Shown here in pieces: positions 8,922 through 17,810 of a DNA stretch of 64,000 nucleotides. The translations under genes and the position numbers were made by a program. This DNA is from Planococcus ruber. Lineage in GTDB: Bacteria; Bacillota; Bacilli; Bacillales_A; Planococcaceae. How positions within the stretch are numbered: the first letter of the stretch is position 1; each line of letters starts with the position of its first letter. The DNA lies in the NCBI RefSeq assembly GCF_022819085.1, contig NZ_JALHAG010000011.1:335766-399765 (forward strand), read 5' to 3'. Below the pieces are notes generated by a model. That model saw nothing but the letters and a program-made list of their open reading frames with translations, was not told where the DNA came from and searched no databases.

Positions 8922-9614
8922 CTAGAAGCTGACCAGCAAGGATTCGATGATCAAATACCAGCCGTCAACTAAGACAAATAATAAGATTTTAAACGGCAAT
9001 GAAATCATTACCGGCGGAAGCATCATCATCCCCATCGCCATCAGTGTACTGGCTACGACCATATCGATGATCAAAAATGGGATAAAAATAACGAATCCGA
9101 TTTGGAACGCCGTCTTCAATTCGCTGATGGCAAACGCCGGAACCAAAGAGGTCAGCGGGATTTCTGAAATGCTGTCGGGTTTTTCAAGATTGGCATATTT
9201 AAAAAACAAAGCAAGATCTTTCTCGCGCGTATGCTCTGCCATGAAGGTCTTAATCGGAAGCAATGCACCATCTAATGCTTCTTCCTGGCTCACTTCACCG
9301 GATAAATACGGCTGAAGCGCCGTTTCGTTTATTTCCGTGAAGACTGGAGCCATGACGAAAAAAGTTAGGAACAAGGCGAGCCCGACCAATACTTGGTTCG
9401 GCGGCATGGACTGGGTGCCGAGCCCTGTTCGGACAAACGACAACACGATGATGATGCGCGCAAAACTGGTCATCAAAATGAGGATTGCCGGCGCCAGCGA
9501 CAAAATTGTCAAAAGCGCAAAAAGCTGGAGCGTCGTCCCGACATCTTCCGGCGCATCACTGCCGCCGAGGTCAATGCCGGGAATATTTATGAACGAAAGA
9601 ATATCTAGCATCAT
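8922..9614 (-). CDS. fliP: flagellar export protein FliP
   Basis: A 230-residue membrane protein with four predicted segments. The characteristic [20 protein letters not shown] block falls at about residues 50-69 and [20 protein letters not shown] near 170-189. It forms the pentameric core of the export gate. The first two codons are both ATG and either could be used. Its start overlaps fliO by 4 bp. Confidence 0.96.
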   Translation of the reverse strand: MMLDILSFINIPGIDLGGSDAPEDVGTTLQLFALLTILSLAPAILILMTSFARIIIVLSFVRTGLGTQSMPPNQVLVGLALFLTFFVMAPVFTEINETALQPYLSGEVSQEEALDGALLPIKTFMAEHTREKDLALFFKYANLEKPDSISEIPLTSLVPAFAISELKTAFQIGFVIFIPFLIIDMVVASTLMAMGMMMLPPVMISLPFKILLFVLVDGWYLIIESLLVSF

Positions 9615-10303
9615 CGTGAATTACCTTCTTTATCATCATCGCTCTCCGAAAAGCTTTGGGCGAACTGCTGCTGTTTCTCTTTTTGCTTGTTCAAACTTTG
9701 TTTGAATAAGTTTTCAAAGCCGCGGTCGGACTGCATTTCAATTTCGGCCGGTTCCGCCGTTTTGCCAAAGAGTTTCCCGGACAGTTTAAATTTCGGATTC
9801 GAGAAGAGGGCCGGCTGTTTCTCCAAATCTTTTTCGATCGAGCCGACTTCCATTTCATCCGTGAATTCTTTGATCAGTGTGACTTCGTCGCCGACACCGA
9901 TCATGTAGATTTTGCCGCCGACTTTGACAAGCTGCAGCGATTTGTTATTTCCGAGCGGTGTCCCGCCCATCAATTTCACAGCCTGGTTCGGCTGCAGTTT
10001 CTGCTGGCGGACTGCCAGGAATTTAATCAATCCGTAAATCAGCACGACGATCAACGCCGTAAAGAAAAAGAGTTTGGCAATAATCGATGCAAAGCTTGGC
10101 TTTTCCACCGGTTCTGCCGCCACAGTTTCAGCCGGCTGTTCTGCATCGCCATCTTCTTCCAACCAGTCCGTGACGTTTGTATCTGCCGCTGCATAAGCTG
10201 CCGACGGCGTAAACCAGGCAAAAAGAGATAAGAAAAAGACGGCCATTAAGACATAAAAGATTTTTTTCTGGTTCAAACTCGATGTTCTCCTTGCTTCAAG
10301 CAT
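9611..10303 (-). CDS. fliO: flagellar biosynthesis protein FliO (FliZ of Bacillus)
   Basis: A 230-residue protein with an N-terminal signal-like hydrophobic segment ending near AAYAA (about residues 35-39), an acidic periplasm-side stretch, a second membrane segment (about 72-92), and a cytoplasmic beta-rich domain with a charged Gln/Lys tail. This layout matches FliO/FliZ of Bacillales, which helps assemble the FliP ring. In B. subtilis cheY lies between fliY and this gene; here fliO starts at the last base of fliY and cheY is absent. Confidence 0.88.
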   Translation of the reverse strand: MLEARRTSSLNQKKIFYVLMAVFFLSLFAWFTPSAAYAAADTNVTDWLEEDGDAEQPAETVAAEPVEKPSFASIIAKLFFFTALIVVLIYGLIKFLAVRQQKLQPNQAVKLMGGTPLGNNKSLQLVKVGGKIYMIGVGDEVTLIKEFTDEMEVGSIEKDLEKQPALFSNPKFKLSGKLFGKTAEPAEIEMQSDRGFENLFKQSLNKQKEKQQQFAQSFSESDDDKEGNSR

Positions 10304-11367
10304 TAGCGCAATTTAGAAATGCGGTCTGCTGTACTTAGAATGTCAGTGACGCGGACGCCGAAGTTTTCATCGATGACGACCACTTCTCCTACCGCAATCA
10401 ATTTATTATTGATCAAAATGTCAACCGGCTCTCCCGCCAGCTTATCCAGTTCAATGATGGAACCGTGGGAAACACTCAGGATTTCTTTGACCATCCGTTT
10501 TGTACGCCCAAGTTCCACCGTCACTTGGAGCGGAATATCCAACAGCATGTTCAAATTATTCGGTTCAGATTGAACGGAGGCTGTTTCGTCAAAACTTGAA
10601 AACTGCACCGATTGGATAGTCAGTTCTTCGTTCGTCCGTCTTAGCTTGCTTGTCGACTGTGTTTGGTTGTTCGGTTCATATTGCATCTGCTGTGGCTCCT
10701 CTTCGTACGCTTCCTCTGCCTCGTTCGTTAAAATCCCCACTAATTGCTTCGCCAGCGGCACCGGGATGCAAAGATGGAAATCCGCTTGGTCTGTGGTGCC
10801 GATTTTCACTTGGAAGCCCGCTTCAACGAACCATTCTTCCTGGGTGAATTTTGACACCGGAAAATCTTTTTGCTTCTCCACAACGTCCATGCCGGACAAT
10901 GAATAGGAAATTTCCTGTTCAAGCACCGCTTCCATGGACTGGGTCACTGAAGCAAACATCGCTGTGATCATTTCCTGGAGCATCTGAAACTGTTTTTCCA
11001 TATCGACAGATTCAGTTTCTGCATCCATCGCTTTTGCCATCATGTGGACATCATTTTTATTGACTGAAAGAATTTGGATGCCTTTAGCGCTTCCCGTATA
11101 TTCCCCAAGCACAACGAAGAAAGGAGCGGCAGTCGCCGATAGTAAATCGTCTTTTCGTTTAATGGAGATGGTAGGCGTGCTCACTTTCGCTTGTTCGTTG
11201 AACAGCGTGGAAAGCACTGTGGATGAACCGCCGAGTGAAACCGTCAGCAGTTCCGTTAAGGCTTCTTTTTCAACTTGCATTAATGTATTTGTGGACATCG
11301 GTTTTCCCTCCGCTCCTTGGCCAAGCAGGCCATTGATTTCATCTGGAGACAATTTCTCAGTTGTCAT
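10303..11367 (-). CDS. fliY: flagellar switch protein FliY with degenerate phosphatase sites
   Basis: A 354-residue switch protein. The N-terminal peptide LSPDEINGLL (residues 6-15) resembles the CheY-P docking helix. A CheC-like middle domain follows (about 30-210), then a variable linker, and a C-terminal FliN domain (about 270-354, with LDIPLQVTVELGRTKR and GEPVDILINNKLIAVGEVVV segments). CheC-type phosphatases use [DS]-x3-E-x2-N signatures. Here the two sites read E35-x3-E39-x2-T42 and Q128-x3-E132-x2-T135, so both asparagines are threonine and phosphatase activity is probably lost. The start overlaps fliM and has GGAGAAG upstream. Confidence 0.93.
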   Translation of the reverse strand: MTTEKLSPDEINGLLGQGAEGKPMSTNTLMQVEKEALTELLTVSLGGSSTVLSTLFNEQAKVSTPTISIKRKDDLLSATAAPFFVVLGEYTGSAKGIQILSVNKNDVHMMAKAMDAETESVDMEKQFQMLQEMITAMFASVTQSMEAVLEQEISYSLSGMDVVEKQKDFPVSKFTQEEWFVEAGFQVKIGTTDQADFHLCIPVPLAKQLVGILTNEAEEAYEEEPQQMQYEPNNQTQSTSKLRRTNEELTIQSVQFSSFDETASVQSEPNNLNMLLDIPLQVTVELGRTKRMVKEILSVSHGSIIELDKLAGEPVDILINNKLIAVGEVVVIDENFGVRVTDILSTADRISKLR

Positions 11368-12346
11368 TCACTTCTTCTCCTTCTCCGTAAACCGCAGTGA
11401 CTTGTACGGCTGTCCGGCCTTTTGAAACACCGGGCTGCGCAAAGAATTTCTGTTTTTCATCGACCATTACGACAACCGGATCGTCGTAAGCTTCGTCCAG
11501 CCGAATCACATCGCCGACTTTCAAGTTCAGGAAATCCCCGACTTCAATCATCGACTGCCCAAGAACAGCCCGGACTTCCATTTGGGTGTTCTGCACTTTC
11601 TTTTCAAGCGCAACTGCTTCATGGCTTTCGATTGCTTTTTTCTGATTGGCCAGCCAGTGGCGCGCTGATAATTTCGGCAAGACCTGTTCCAAGACGACAT
11701 GCGGCAGGCAAATATTGAGCATGCCGTCGACATCGCCGATTTTCGCATGCAAGGAAACCAGAATTACGGTTTCATTTGGCGGGGAAGTGGTCAGAAATTG
11801 CGGATTCACTTCAATTTCCTTCAGTTCCGCATTTAATTTCACGACGGAAGACCAGGCTTCCTGGAAGCTGTTTAATGCATTGATGAAGACCCGTTCGATG
11901 ACGCTCAATTCAATTTCAGTCAGATCACTCGGCTCCGGGGCAATATCGCCTTGGCCGCCAAGCATTCTGTCGAGCATGATATAAGTGACATCCGGAGAAA
12001 ATTCCATCAGCATGCTGCCCTGGAGCGGCGCAGCTTTGAAAACGCCCAGCACCGATTTCTTCTGCACATTGCGGATGAATTCCTCATAAGAGAATTGTTC
12101 AACCGAAGTTACAGAAATCTGTACGTAGCTCCGCAATAAAGTCGATAAATACGAAGTCAAGAGCCGTGCATAGTTTTCGTGGATCCGCGTCAATGTCCGG
12201 ATCTGGTCTTGCGAGAAGCGCAGCGCTTTTTTGAAATCGTAAGTCTGCACTTTCCGTTTTTTCATCTCCACTTTCGGCTGCGGCGCTTCTGCTTTAATGG
12301 TCGCAAGCAGCGCTTCAATGTTTTCATCCGTCAATAGATTTTCCAC
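11357..12346 (-). CDS. fliM: flagellar motor switch protein FliM
   Basis: A 329-residue C-ring protein if it begins at GTG (12346), which has GGGAGG seven bases upstream; an ATG six codons earlier contains that ribosome site and is less likely. The middle CheC-like domain (about residues 40-220, with the LGGQG loop) and the C-terminal FliN-like domain are complete. The N-terminal CheY-P docking peptide reads LLTDENIEALL and departs from the usual LSQ-x-EIDALL. The swrD gene lies just upstream; fliL, which separates the two in B. subtilis, is missing here and is found at 27756-28181. Confidence 0.95.
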   Translation of the reverse strand: MENLLTDENIEALLATIKAEAPQPKVEMKKRKVQTYDFKKALRFSQDQIRTLTRIHENYARLLTSYLSTLLRSYVQISVTSVEQFSYEEFIRNVQKKSVLGVFKAAPLQGSMLMEFSPDVTYIMLDRMLGGQGDIAPEPSDLTEIELSVIERVFINALNSFQEAWSSVVKLNAELKEIEVNPQFLTTSPPNETVILVSLHAKIGDVDGMLNICLPHVVLEQVLPKLSARHWLANQKKAIESHEAVALEKKVQNTQMEVRAVLGQSMIEVGDFLNLKVGDVIRLDEAYDDPVVVMVDEKQKFFAQPGVSKGRTAVQVTAVYGEGEEVNDN

Positions 12347-12360
12347 CGTTGTCCCTCCCT

Positions 12361-12576
12361 TCATTCATCCCAATTTGGATTTTGCAGACTTGGCAGAAGG
12401 TTGATCTTCTGATAGTAAGCCGTCACTTTGTCGATGACTTCATCCACGGATTCCAGCACATGGATTTTCTTGCCCGAAAGCATCGTCACCACGGTATCCG
12501 GAATCGTTTCGACCCGTTCGATGTAAATCGCATTCAGCGTAAACGGCGTCCGGTTCAATTTTGTCAATTTGATCAT
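12361..12576 (-). CDS. swrD: SwrD/FlbD family flagellar protein
   Basis: A 71-residue protein of the FlbD/SwrD family. It begins MIKLTKLNRTPFTLNA and contains the conserved IETIPDTVVTM-like segment (here VETIPDTVVTM, about residues 22-32) and a GKKIHVLES segment. In B. subtilis SwrD raises flagellar motor power through the stators. It sits between flgE and fliM, as in Bacillus, although the fliL gene that normally follows is absent. Confidence 0.9.
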   Translation of the reverse strand: MIKLTKLNRTPFTLNAIYIERVETIPDTVVTMLSGKKIHVLESVDEVIDKVTAYYQKINLLPSLQNPNWDE

Positions 12577-12625
12577 ATCAGCAGCTGAGAAGGGGCATCC
12601 CCTCCCTCAGCCTGTCCCTCCCAAA

Positions 12626-13402
12626 TTAGCGTTTCAAGTTAACGACTTCTTGAAGAATCTCGTCAGAAGTGGTGATGGTCCGTGAGTTTGCCTGGAATCC
12701 GCGCTGCGCCACGATCATTTCCGTAAACTCTTCCGTAAGGTCAACGTTTGACATTTCAAGCATGCCGGTGCCTAATTGTGTATTAGCATTTCCGACTGTC
12801 TGCACAGCAGTAGATCCGCCAGAAGCGTTTGTGATTTCATATAGCGAACCGCCGACTTTACTCAATCCTGAAGGATTTGGCGGATTAGAAATCCCGATGT
12901 TTGCGATCAAGGTTTCAGCGCCAGCTGCGGTTTTTGCATACACTTCACCTTGGCCGTTGATCGTGAATGAATCGTAAGTTTGCGGGTTGATAGTAATCGG
13001 CCCGTTCGTTCCGACTACTTGATAGCCTTGCGGGTTAACAAGTTGGCCCGTGCTGTTTAACACAAAGTTGCCGGCACGTGTCAAAAATCTGTTCGCTGCA
13101 TTATCTGGATCTTGAACTACAAAATATCCATCTCCCATAATCGATAAATCCGTGCCAACACCCGTTGTCATGGAAGAGCCCGGTGTATGGATCGTATTGA
13201 TCGCAGCCGTCATTGACCCCAACCCAACTTGCATCGGGTTCACGCCGCTGCCTGATAAGTTCTGGCTAAGCAAGTCCTGGAAGTTGATTGTGCTTTTCTT
13301 GTAGCCGATTGTGTTGACGTTAGCGATGTTGTTGCCGATCACGTCTAATTTTGTCTGGAAGCCTTTCATACCTGAAACACCTGAATACATTGAACGCAAC
13401 AT
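12626..13402 (-). CDS. flgE: flagellar hook protein FlgE
   Basis: A 258-residue member of the flagellar rod/hook family. It has the N-terminal MLRSMYSGVSGM helix and the NNIANVNTIGYKK motif (about residues 28-40), a middle beta domain, and the C-terminal helix with NVDLTEEFTEMIVAQRGFQANSR. Position after flgD and before swrD matches the short hook protein of Bacillus (formerly called FlgG). Rod proteins of the same family are encoded at 21189, 22425 and 23298. Its length suits a Bacillales hook subunit. Confidence 0.9.
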   Translation of the reverse strand: MLRSMYSGVSGMKGFQTKLDVIGNNIANVNTIGYKKSTINFQDLLSQNLSGSGVNPMQVGLGSMTAAINTIHTPGSSMTTGVGTDLSIMGDGYFVVQDPDNAANRFLTRAGNFVLNSTGQLVNPQGYQVVGTNGPITINPQTYDSFTINGQGEVYAKTAAGAETLIANIGISNPPNPSGLSKVGGSLYEITNASGGSTAVQTVGNANTQLGTGMLEMSNVDLTEEFTEMIVAQRGFQANSRTITTSDEILQEVVNLKR

Positions 13403-13432
13403 GTGATTTTCCCCTTTCGAGTACCGGCTGGA

Positions 13433-13900
13433 TCAGACGGTCTCCTCTTCATTTTTTAGGTCCGTGGCTTGTTCGATGCGTTGGATGGAGCCGATTGGGA
13501 GTTTGGCGTCAAGATCTTGAAGTTCAAACACCACTTCGCCGTTTTTCATCGATACGGCTTTGATGATGCCTTCTCCTGATTTCACTTCTCCGTTTTCGGT
13601 TTGTTCATAAGAAACTTTCTTGCCGATCAGGTCGGCGTAATCGCTTAAGGACGAGTTTCCTTGCCCCCCGACGAATTTGGTCATTGTCGTGTTGAGGTTC
13701 GTCAATTGCTCGAGGCTGCTGAACTGCGCCATCTGGCCAATAAATTCGGTATCTTTCAACGGTTCCAGCGGGTTCTGGTTTTTCATCTGCGTGACCAGGA
13801 TCCGCAGGAAGGCGTCTTTGCCAAGCGCATTGTTCGGTTCGCTTGCTTTTGTTGCCGCTGTTGTTTGGGTGCTGACTGAAGTTGAATTAGCTACATTCAT
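13433..13900 (-). CDS. flgD: flagellar hook cap protein FlgD
   Basis: A 155-residue hook assembly scaffold. The N-terminal part has the family signature ALGKDAFLRILVTQMKNQNPLEP (about residues 24-46) followed by EFIGQMAQFSSLEQL. The C-terminal part is a short SH3-like segment, and the long beta domains of enteric FlgD are absent, as in other Bacillales. It lies between fliK, which sets hook length, and flgE, the hook subunit. Confidence 0.94.
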   Translation of the reverse strand: MNVANSTSVSTQTTAATKASEPNNALGKDAFLRILVTQMKNQNPLEPLKDTEFIGQMAQFSSLEQLTNLNTTMTKFVGGQGNSSLSDYADLIGKKVSYEQTENGEVKSGEGIIKAVSMKNGEVVFELQDLDAKLPIGSIQRIEQATDLKNEEETV

Positions 13901-13920
13901 GGAAACGCTCCTTTCTCCGG

Positions 13921-15249
13921 TTAGATTGTGTAGTCGACTTTCATCATTGAACCGTCCGGAGTAAAGCTGCGGCTTGCTGCGGCTACCACTTCCTCTTCAA
14001 TTCGCTGATAACCGTTTTTGCCGTTCGGCGCTCCTTGCTTTTGCTGCTGGTTGAATCGCTGTTCCGGATGTGCCGTTTGCTGGCCGAATGATTGCTCTGA
14101 GCTTTGCTGCGTGATTTCAATGCGGTCGAGATTGACGCCTTGCTGAAGCATTGTATGGCGCAATTGGCTCAGCTGCATTTCAATCGCTTCTTTCGCCACT
14201 AAACTGCTCGTGAAAATCTGGGCGGCCACCTTGCCGTCAACAGTCGTCAGCCGGATATCCAAATGTCCGAGATGTTCCGGGAAAATGCTCACTTTGATCT
14301 GCGCGTTCTCACCAGTGCCGCTCAAACGCAGCGAACCGCGAAGAAGTCCGCTTAAATCTTCAACCACATTCGTCATGCGGACTGCCGGAGTCGCTTCAGC
14401 ACGCGGTACGGGTTGAACGGCCTGGGCTTTCGAACTTTCTATTGGAGCTGCAGGGGCTTCTGGCTGCGGCGCCGCTTCCATTGCTACGCTCTCGACATCG
14501 AGCGCTTGGAGCATAGGGACCGTTTGAGCCGATCGCCCGGATTCAGCCAGCTGCGGCTTGGCTGTTTCTGCCACTGCTTCGCGCGCTTCAACTTCCAGAT
14601 TTAATTGAGACAATTGTTTCATCACTTGCTCTATTTTTTCGGATTGCTGCGAAGCGGTCGCTTTCCCCGTCATCGCTTCTGCGTCTTCGAGTTCTTGTAC
14701 CATTTGGGTCAACTGTTTCATTGCTTGTTCAAGTTGTTCAGGGTCTGCTGATAGATTTTCAGCTTCAACCCCCATAAATTCTCTAGGCATATCGAACTCT
14801 GTAATATCGTTATTCATCAGTTGCTGGAGTTTTTGTTGGATCTCCTGCAACAAAACCGATGTGGTTTGTTGGGCTCCTGCTGGTGCAGCGGAGACAACTT
14901 CTGGACTTGTCGGTTTTGCTTGGATCAAATTCTGTTCGTCCAGGTTGGTTTCAAGCTGTTTCACTTGAAGGGATAGAAGCTGCATGATGGCAGCCAGCAT
15001 TTCTTGCTGCTCAGGAGACAAGTCCTCTGCGGGCAAATCCTGAAGAACCTTCAAGATTTCTTCCAGCTGCGCTTGGATTTCCGTCGTCAGTTCAGAGCCT
15101 GTTTCCGTTGTTTCGGCGGAAGCAGAAGCCAGAAGCTGAGAAAAAGTGCCAAGTTCTGCAGCCATTCCTTCGGTTTTCGTTTTAGAAGCTTTTGCGGTCT
15201 GGTTGACCGGTGGTTGAAAAGATACCTTCAAGGCGTCGATCGGATTCAC
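13921..15249 (-). CDS. fliK: flagellar hook-length control protein FliK
   Basis: A 442-residue protein with a long Gln/Glu/Ala-rich N-terminal and central region of low complexity and a conserved C-terminal domain (about residues 320-400) containing LRLSGTGENAQIKVSIFPEHLGHLDIRL-type sequence. It measures hook length and triggers the export switch through FlhB. The start overlaps fliJ by 4 bp. In B. subtilis ylxF lies between fliJ and fliK; it is missing here. Confidence 0.9.
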   Translation of the reverse strand: MNPIDALKVSFQPPVNQTAKASKTKTEGMAAELGTFSQLLASASAETTETGSELTTEIQAQLEEILKVLQDLPAEDLSPEQQEMLAAIMQLLSLQVKQLETNLDEQNLIQAKPTSPEVVSAAPAGAQQTTSVLLQEIQQKLQQLMNNDITEFDMPREFMGVEAENLSADPEQLEQAMKQLTQMVQELEDAEAMTGKATASQQSEKIEQVMKQLSQLNLEVEAREAVAETAKPQLAESGRSAQTVPMLQALDVESVAMEAAPQPEAPAAPIESSKAQAVQPVPRAEATPAVRMTNVVEDLSGLLRGSLRLSGTGENAQIKVSIFPEHLGHLDIRLTTVDGKVAAQIFTSSLVAKEAIEMQLSQLRHTMLQQGVNLDRIEITQQSSEQSFGQQTAHPEQRFNQQQKQGAPNGKNGYQRIEEEVVAAASRSFTPDGSMMKVDYTI

Positions 15250-15713
15250 CCTCTTTCAGCGATATTGGATTGGGATGTGCGGTAGAAACGCGTACTGGCC
15301 ATTTCATCGAAGAAATTCTGCTCGATGATTTTATTTTGTTCATGGAACTGATCAGCTTTATGCTGTTTCAAATTGTCCCAAGTTTTTTCTTCTTGCGCTT
15401 TTTCCTGCAAATGATTCTGGGATCTGGACACATTATTCTGCAGCCGCTCCAGTTCACGGTTGGAAGAAAGCAATTGTTCTTGAAGCTGATGGATGTAATT
15501 GACGAGCATGCGAAGTTCGGAAATGTTGACGCCGTCTTCTTGCTTTTCTTTCTTCATATGCTCGGCTTCTGCAAGCTTTTGGTAAATGATTGCATTGCGT
15601 TCGTATCCTGCTTCTTGTTGTTTGATGGCATCGGCCATTTGGATTTGTGCAAACCCTTTTTCATTTCCTTTTAAATCAAGGATCTTTTGAAATCGAAAGT
15701 TGAATTGCGTCAC
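15246..15713 (-). CDS. fliJ: flagellar export chaperone FliJ
   Basis: A 155-residue, almost entirely alpha-helical coiled-coil protein beginning FNFRFQKILDLKGNEKGFAQ, typical of FliJ. It binds the FliI ATPase ring and FlhA to support export. Its start overlaps fliI by 4 bp and its end overlaps fliK by 4 bp, so translation is coupled on both sides. Confidence 0.92.
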   Translation of the reverse strand: MTQFNFRFQKILDLKGNEKGFAQIQMADAIKQQEAGYERNAIIYQKLAEAEHMKKEKQEDGVNISELRMLVNYIHQLQEQLLSSNRELERLQNNVSRSQNHLQEKAQEEKTWDNLKQHKADQFHEQNKIIEQNFFDEMASTRFYRTSQSNIAERG

Positions 15714-17032
15714 GTTTTAACTCCTCCAAATTGTTCGGTTAACCGTTCAACACTTTCTTCCAGCTTGGCTTTTTCGTAGATATCCTGCTGCAGGAATTCA
15801 CGGATCAGCGGATAGGAACGGATGGCATCATCTATTTCTTTATTGGCGCCGCTTTTGTAAGCGCCGATATTGATGAGGTCTTCAGAAGATTCATAGGCGG
15901 CAAGCAGGCGCTTGAATTCCACCGAAGCTTTGTTGTGTTCTTTTGTTGCCACTTCATGCATGACGCGGCTGACGCTCGACATGATATTGATCGCCGGGAA
16001 CTGCCCTTTTTGTGCAATTTTCCGGTCGAGCACAATGTGGCCGTCGAGAATCCCGCGGACGGCATCGGCAATCGGTTCGTTCATGTCGTCGCCGTCAACG
16101 AGGACGGTATAGAAAGCGGTGATCGATCCTTTGCTTGAAGTTCCGGACCGTTCCAGCAGCTTCGGCAGCAGTGCAAATACTGAAGGCGTATAACCTTTGC
16201 TCGTTGGCGGCTCCCCTACGGCAAGGCCGACTTCGCGCTGCGCCATTGCAAAACGCGTGACCGAGTCCATCATCAGCATGACGTTTTTGCCTTGGTCCCG
16301 GAAATACTCTGCAATCGCCGTCGCAGTGAGCGCTCCTTTGATGCGCTGAAGCGGTGTCTGATCGGACGTCGCTGCGACGACAACGGATTTCTTCAAGCCT
16401 TCAGGGCCGAGGTCGCGTTCAATAAAATCCCGGACTTCGCGTCCCCGCTCGCCGATCAACGCAATGACGTTGATGTCCGCTTCGGTATTTCGTGCGATCA
16501 TTCCGAGCAAGGTGCTTTTCCCGACGCCGCTTCCGGCAAATACGCCGATGCGCTGGCCTTGTCCGACTGTGAGCAAACCGTCAATGGCCCGGACACCGAC
16601 TTCCAATGATTTTGTGATGCGCGGCCGCTTTAGCGGATTCGGCGGCATATTGTTCGTCGAGTATTTCGTCAATCCTGCCGGCAATGTGCTTTCATCGAGC
16701 GGTTTTCCCGTGCCGTCCAGGATTTTCCCGAGAATGGAAGGGCCCACTTTGATCTGCAGCGGAACTCCCGTTGCGACGACCAAACAGCCCGGGCCCACTT
16801 GTGAAAGGTCCTGAAGCGGCATCAATAAAATCTTATTCTCTTTAAAGCCGACCACTTCCGCTTCGATCGGCCGCTCGTAATGGTTTGGATAGAGAAGGCA
16901 AAGTTCACCGATTTTCGCATAGGGCCCTTTCGATTCAATCGTAAGTCCGATGACTTGAATCACTTTGCCGTGCTTTTTCACCGGTTCGATTTCTTCTAAC
17001 AACTCCAGGTACTCATCTGTGCGTTGGTTCAT
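15710..17032 (-). CDS. fliI: flagellar export ATPase FliI
   Basis: An F1-beta-like ATPase. I chose the ATG at 17032, which has GAGGAG upstream and gives 440 residues, the usual length; longer in-frame forms would overlap fliH much more. Walker A FAGSGVGKST is at about residues 165-174 and the catalytic region GERGREVRDFIE near 200. It powers substrate unloading at the flagellar export gate, with FliH as regulator and FliJ as stalk. The start overlaps fliH by 20 bp. Confidence 0.96.
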   Translation of the reverse strand: MNQRTDEYLELLEEIEPVKKHGKVIQVIGLTIESKGPYAKIGELCLLYPNHYERPIEAEVVGFKENKILLMPLQDLSQVGPGCLVVATGVPLQIKVGPSILGKILDGTGKPLDESTLPAGLTKYSTNNMPPNPLKRPRITKSLEVGVRAIDGLLTVGQGQRIGVFAGSGVGKSTLLGMIARNTEADINVIALIGERGREVRDFIERDLGPEGLKKSVVVAATSDQTPLQRIKGALTATAIAEYFRDQGKNVMLMMDSVTRFAMAQREVGLAVGEPPTSKGYTPSVFALLPKLLERSGTSSKGSITAFYTVLVDGDDMNEPIADAVRGILDGHIVLDRKIAQKGQFPAINIMSSVSRVMHEVATKEHNKASVEFKRLLAAYESSEDLINIGAYKSGANKEIDDAIRSYPLIREFLQQDIYEKAKLEESVERLTEQFGGVKT

Positions 17033-17810
17033 GGTTTGTCTGCTCCTCACTGTAAGCGAGTAATTGGCGTTTGATTTCTTCGAGCTGCCCGCTGACTGTG
17101 ACGTCATAAGAGCCGCTCGCTGTATGGATCATGCAGCCGCCTTTTGAAAGATTGGCGACCGGAATTAATTTTAATTCGGAATCTCCGCGAATATAGGTTT
17201 TAAGTTCGTCGAAGAAGGGTAATAGTACCGGGTAGTCTTCTAAAGCGACTTGCATCACGACATCTTCCGACTCTTCAAGATGCTTCAGTGCAAGCTGGAC
17301 GATGTTCACCAATTGATCATCATGCTGTTTAAGTTCCTTTTTGAGAATTTTTTCAGCAATCCTGACACTCATTGATAACAGGAACGGTTCAGCCTGCTTA
17401 ACGATTTTCGCTTTTTCTTCATAAGCTTGTTCGATCAATTCCTGCATATACAACCGTTTTTCCCGGTATTCTTCTTCGGCTTGAGCCATGCCGGCATCAA
17501 AGCCCGATTGAAAACCTTGCTCTGCCGCTTGTTCAGCTAACTGTTTCGCTTCGATTTCAGCTTGTTCGCGCTGCGAATCACGCCAGTTGGCCATTTCAAG
17601 CTGTGCTTGTTCCTGGTCAAGATGGAGTTGATTCCGCAAGTTTTCCTGCTGCACTTTCAGCGATTCAATTTCCTGCAATAAATTCTGTTTTTGTTGCACG
17701 GGGTCCAATTCTGGGACCTCTATTTGAAATGCCTTGTTTTCGATCTTTTTTGTTTGGATAATTTTCTTTTCCAGTTTGGAAGACGGATAGGATCGAATGA
17801 TATTAGACAA
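17013..17810 (-). CDS. fliH: flagellar assembly protein FliH
   Basis: A 265-residue protein with a long charged coiled coil (about residues 40-130) containing the GFQSGFDAGMAQAEEE segment, similar to the Gly-spaced helix of FliH, and a C-terminal domain related to V/F-type ATPase stator subunits. It regulates FliI and tethers it to the C-ring. It overlaps fliG by 8 bp and fliI by 20 bp. Confidence 0.9.
   Translation of the reverse strand: MSNIIRSYPSSKLEKKIIQTKKIENKAFQIEVPELDPVQQKQNLLQEIESLKVQQENLRNQLHLDQEQAQLEMANWRDSQREQAEIEAKQLAEQAAEQGFQSGFDAGMAQAEEEYREKRLYMQELIEQAYEEKAKIVKQAEPFLLSMSVRIAEKILKKELKQHDDQLVNIVQLALKHLEESEDVVMQVALEDYPVLLPFFDELKTYIRGDSELKLIPVANLSKGGCMIHTASGSYDVTVSGQLEEIKRQLLAYSEEQTNHEPTHR

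Noticed and set aside
12626..13402. Rod protein FlgG
   Set aside because: Sequence family is shared, but position between flgD and swrD is that of the hook protein FlgE; rod proteins flhO and flhP are encoded elsewhere in the window.
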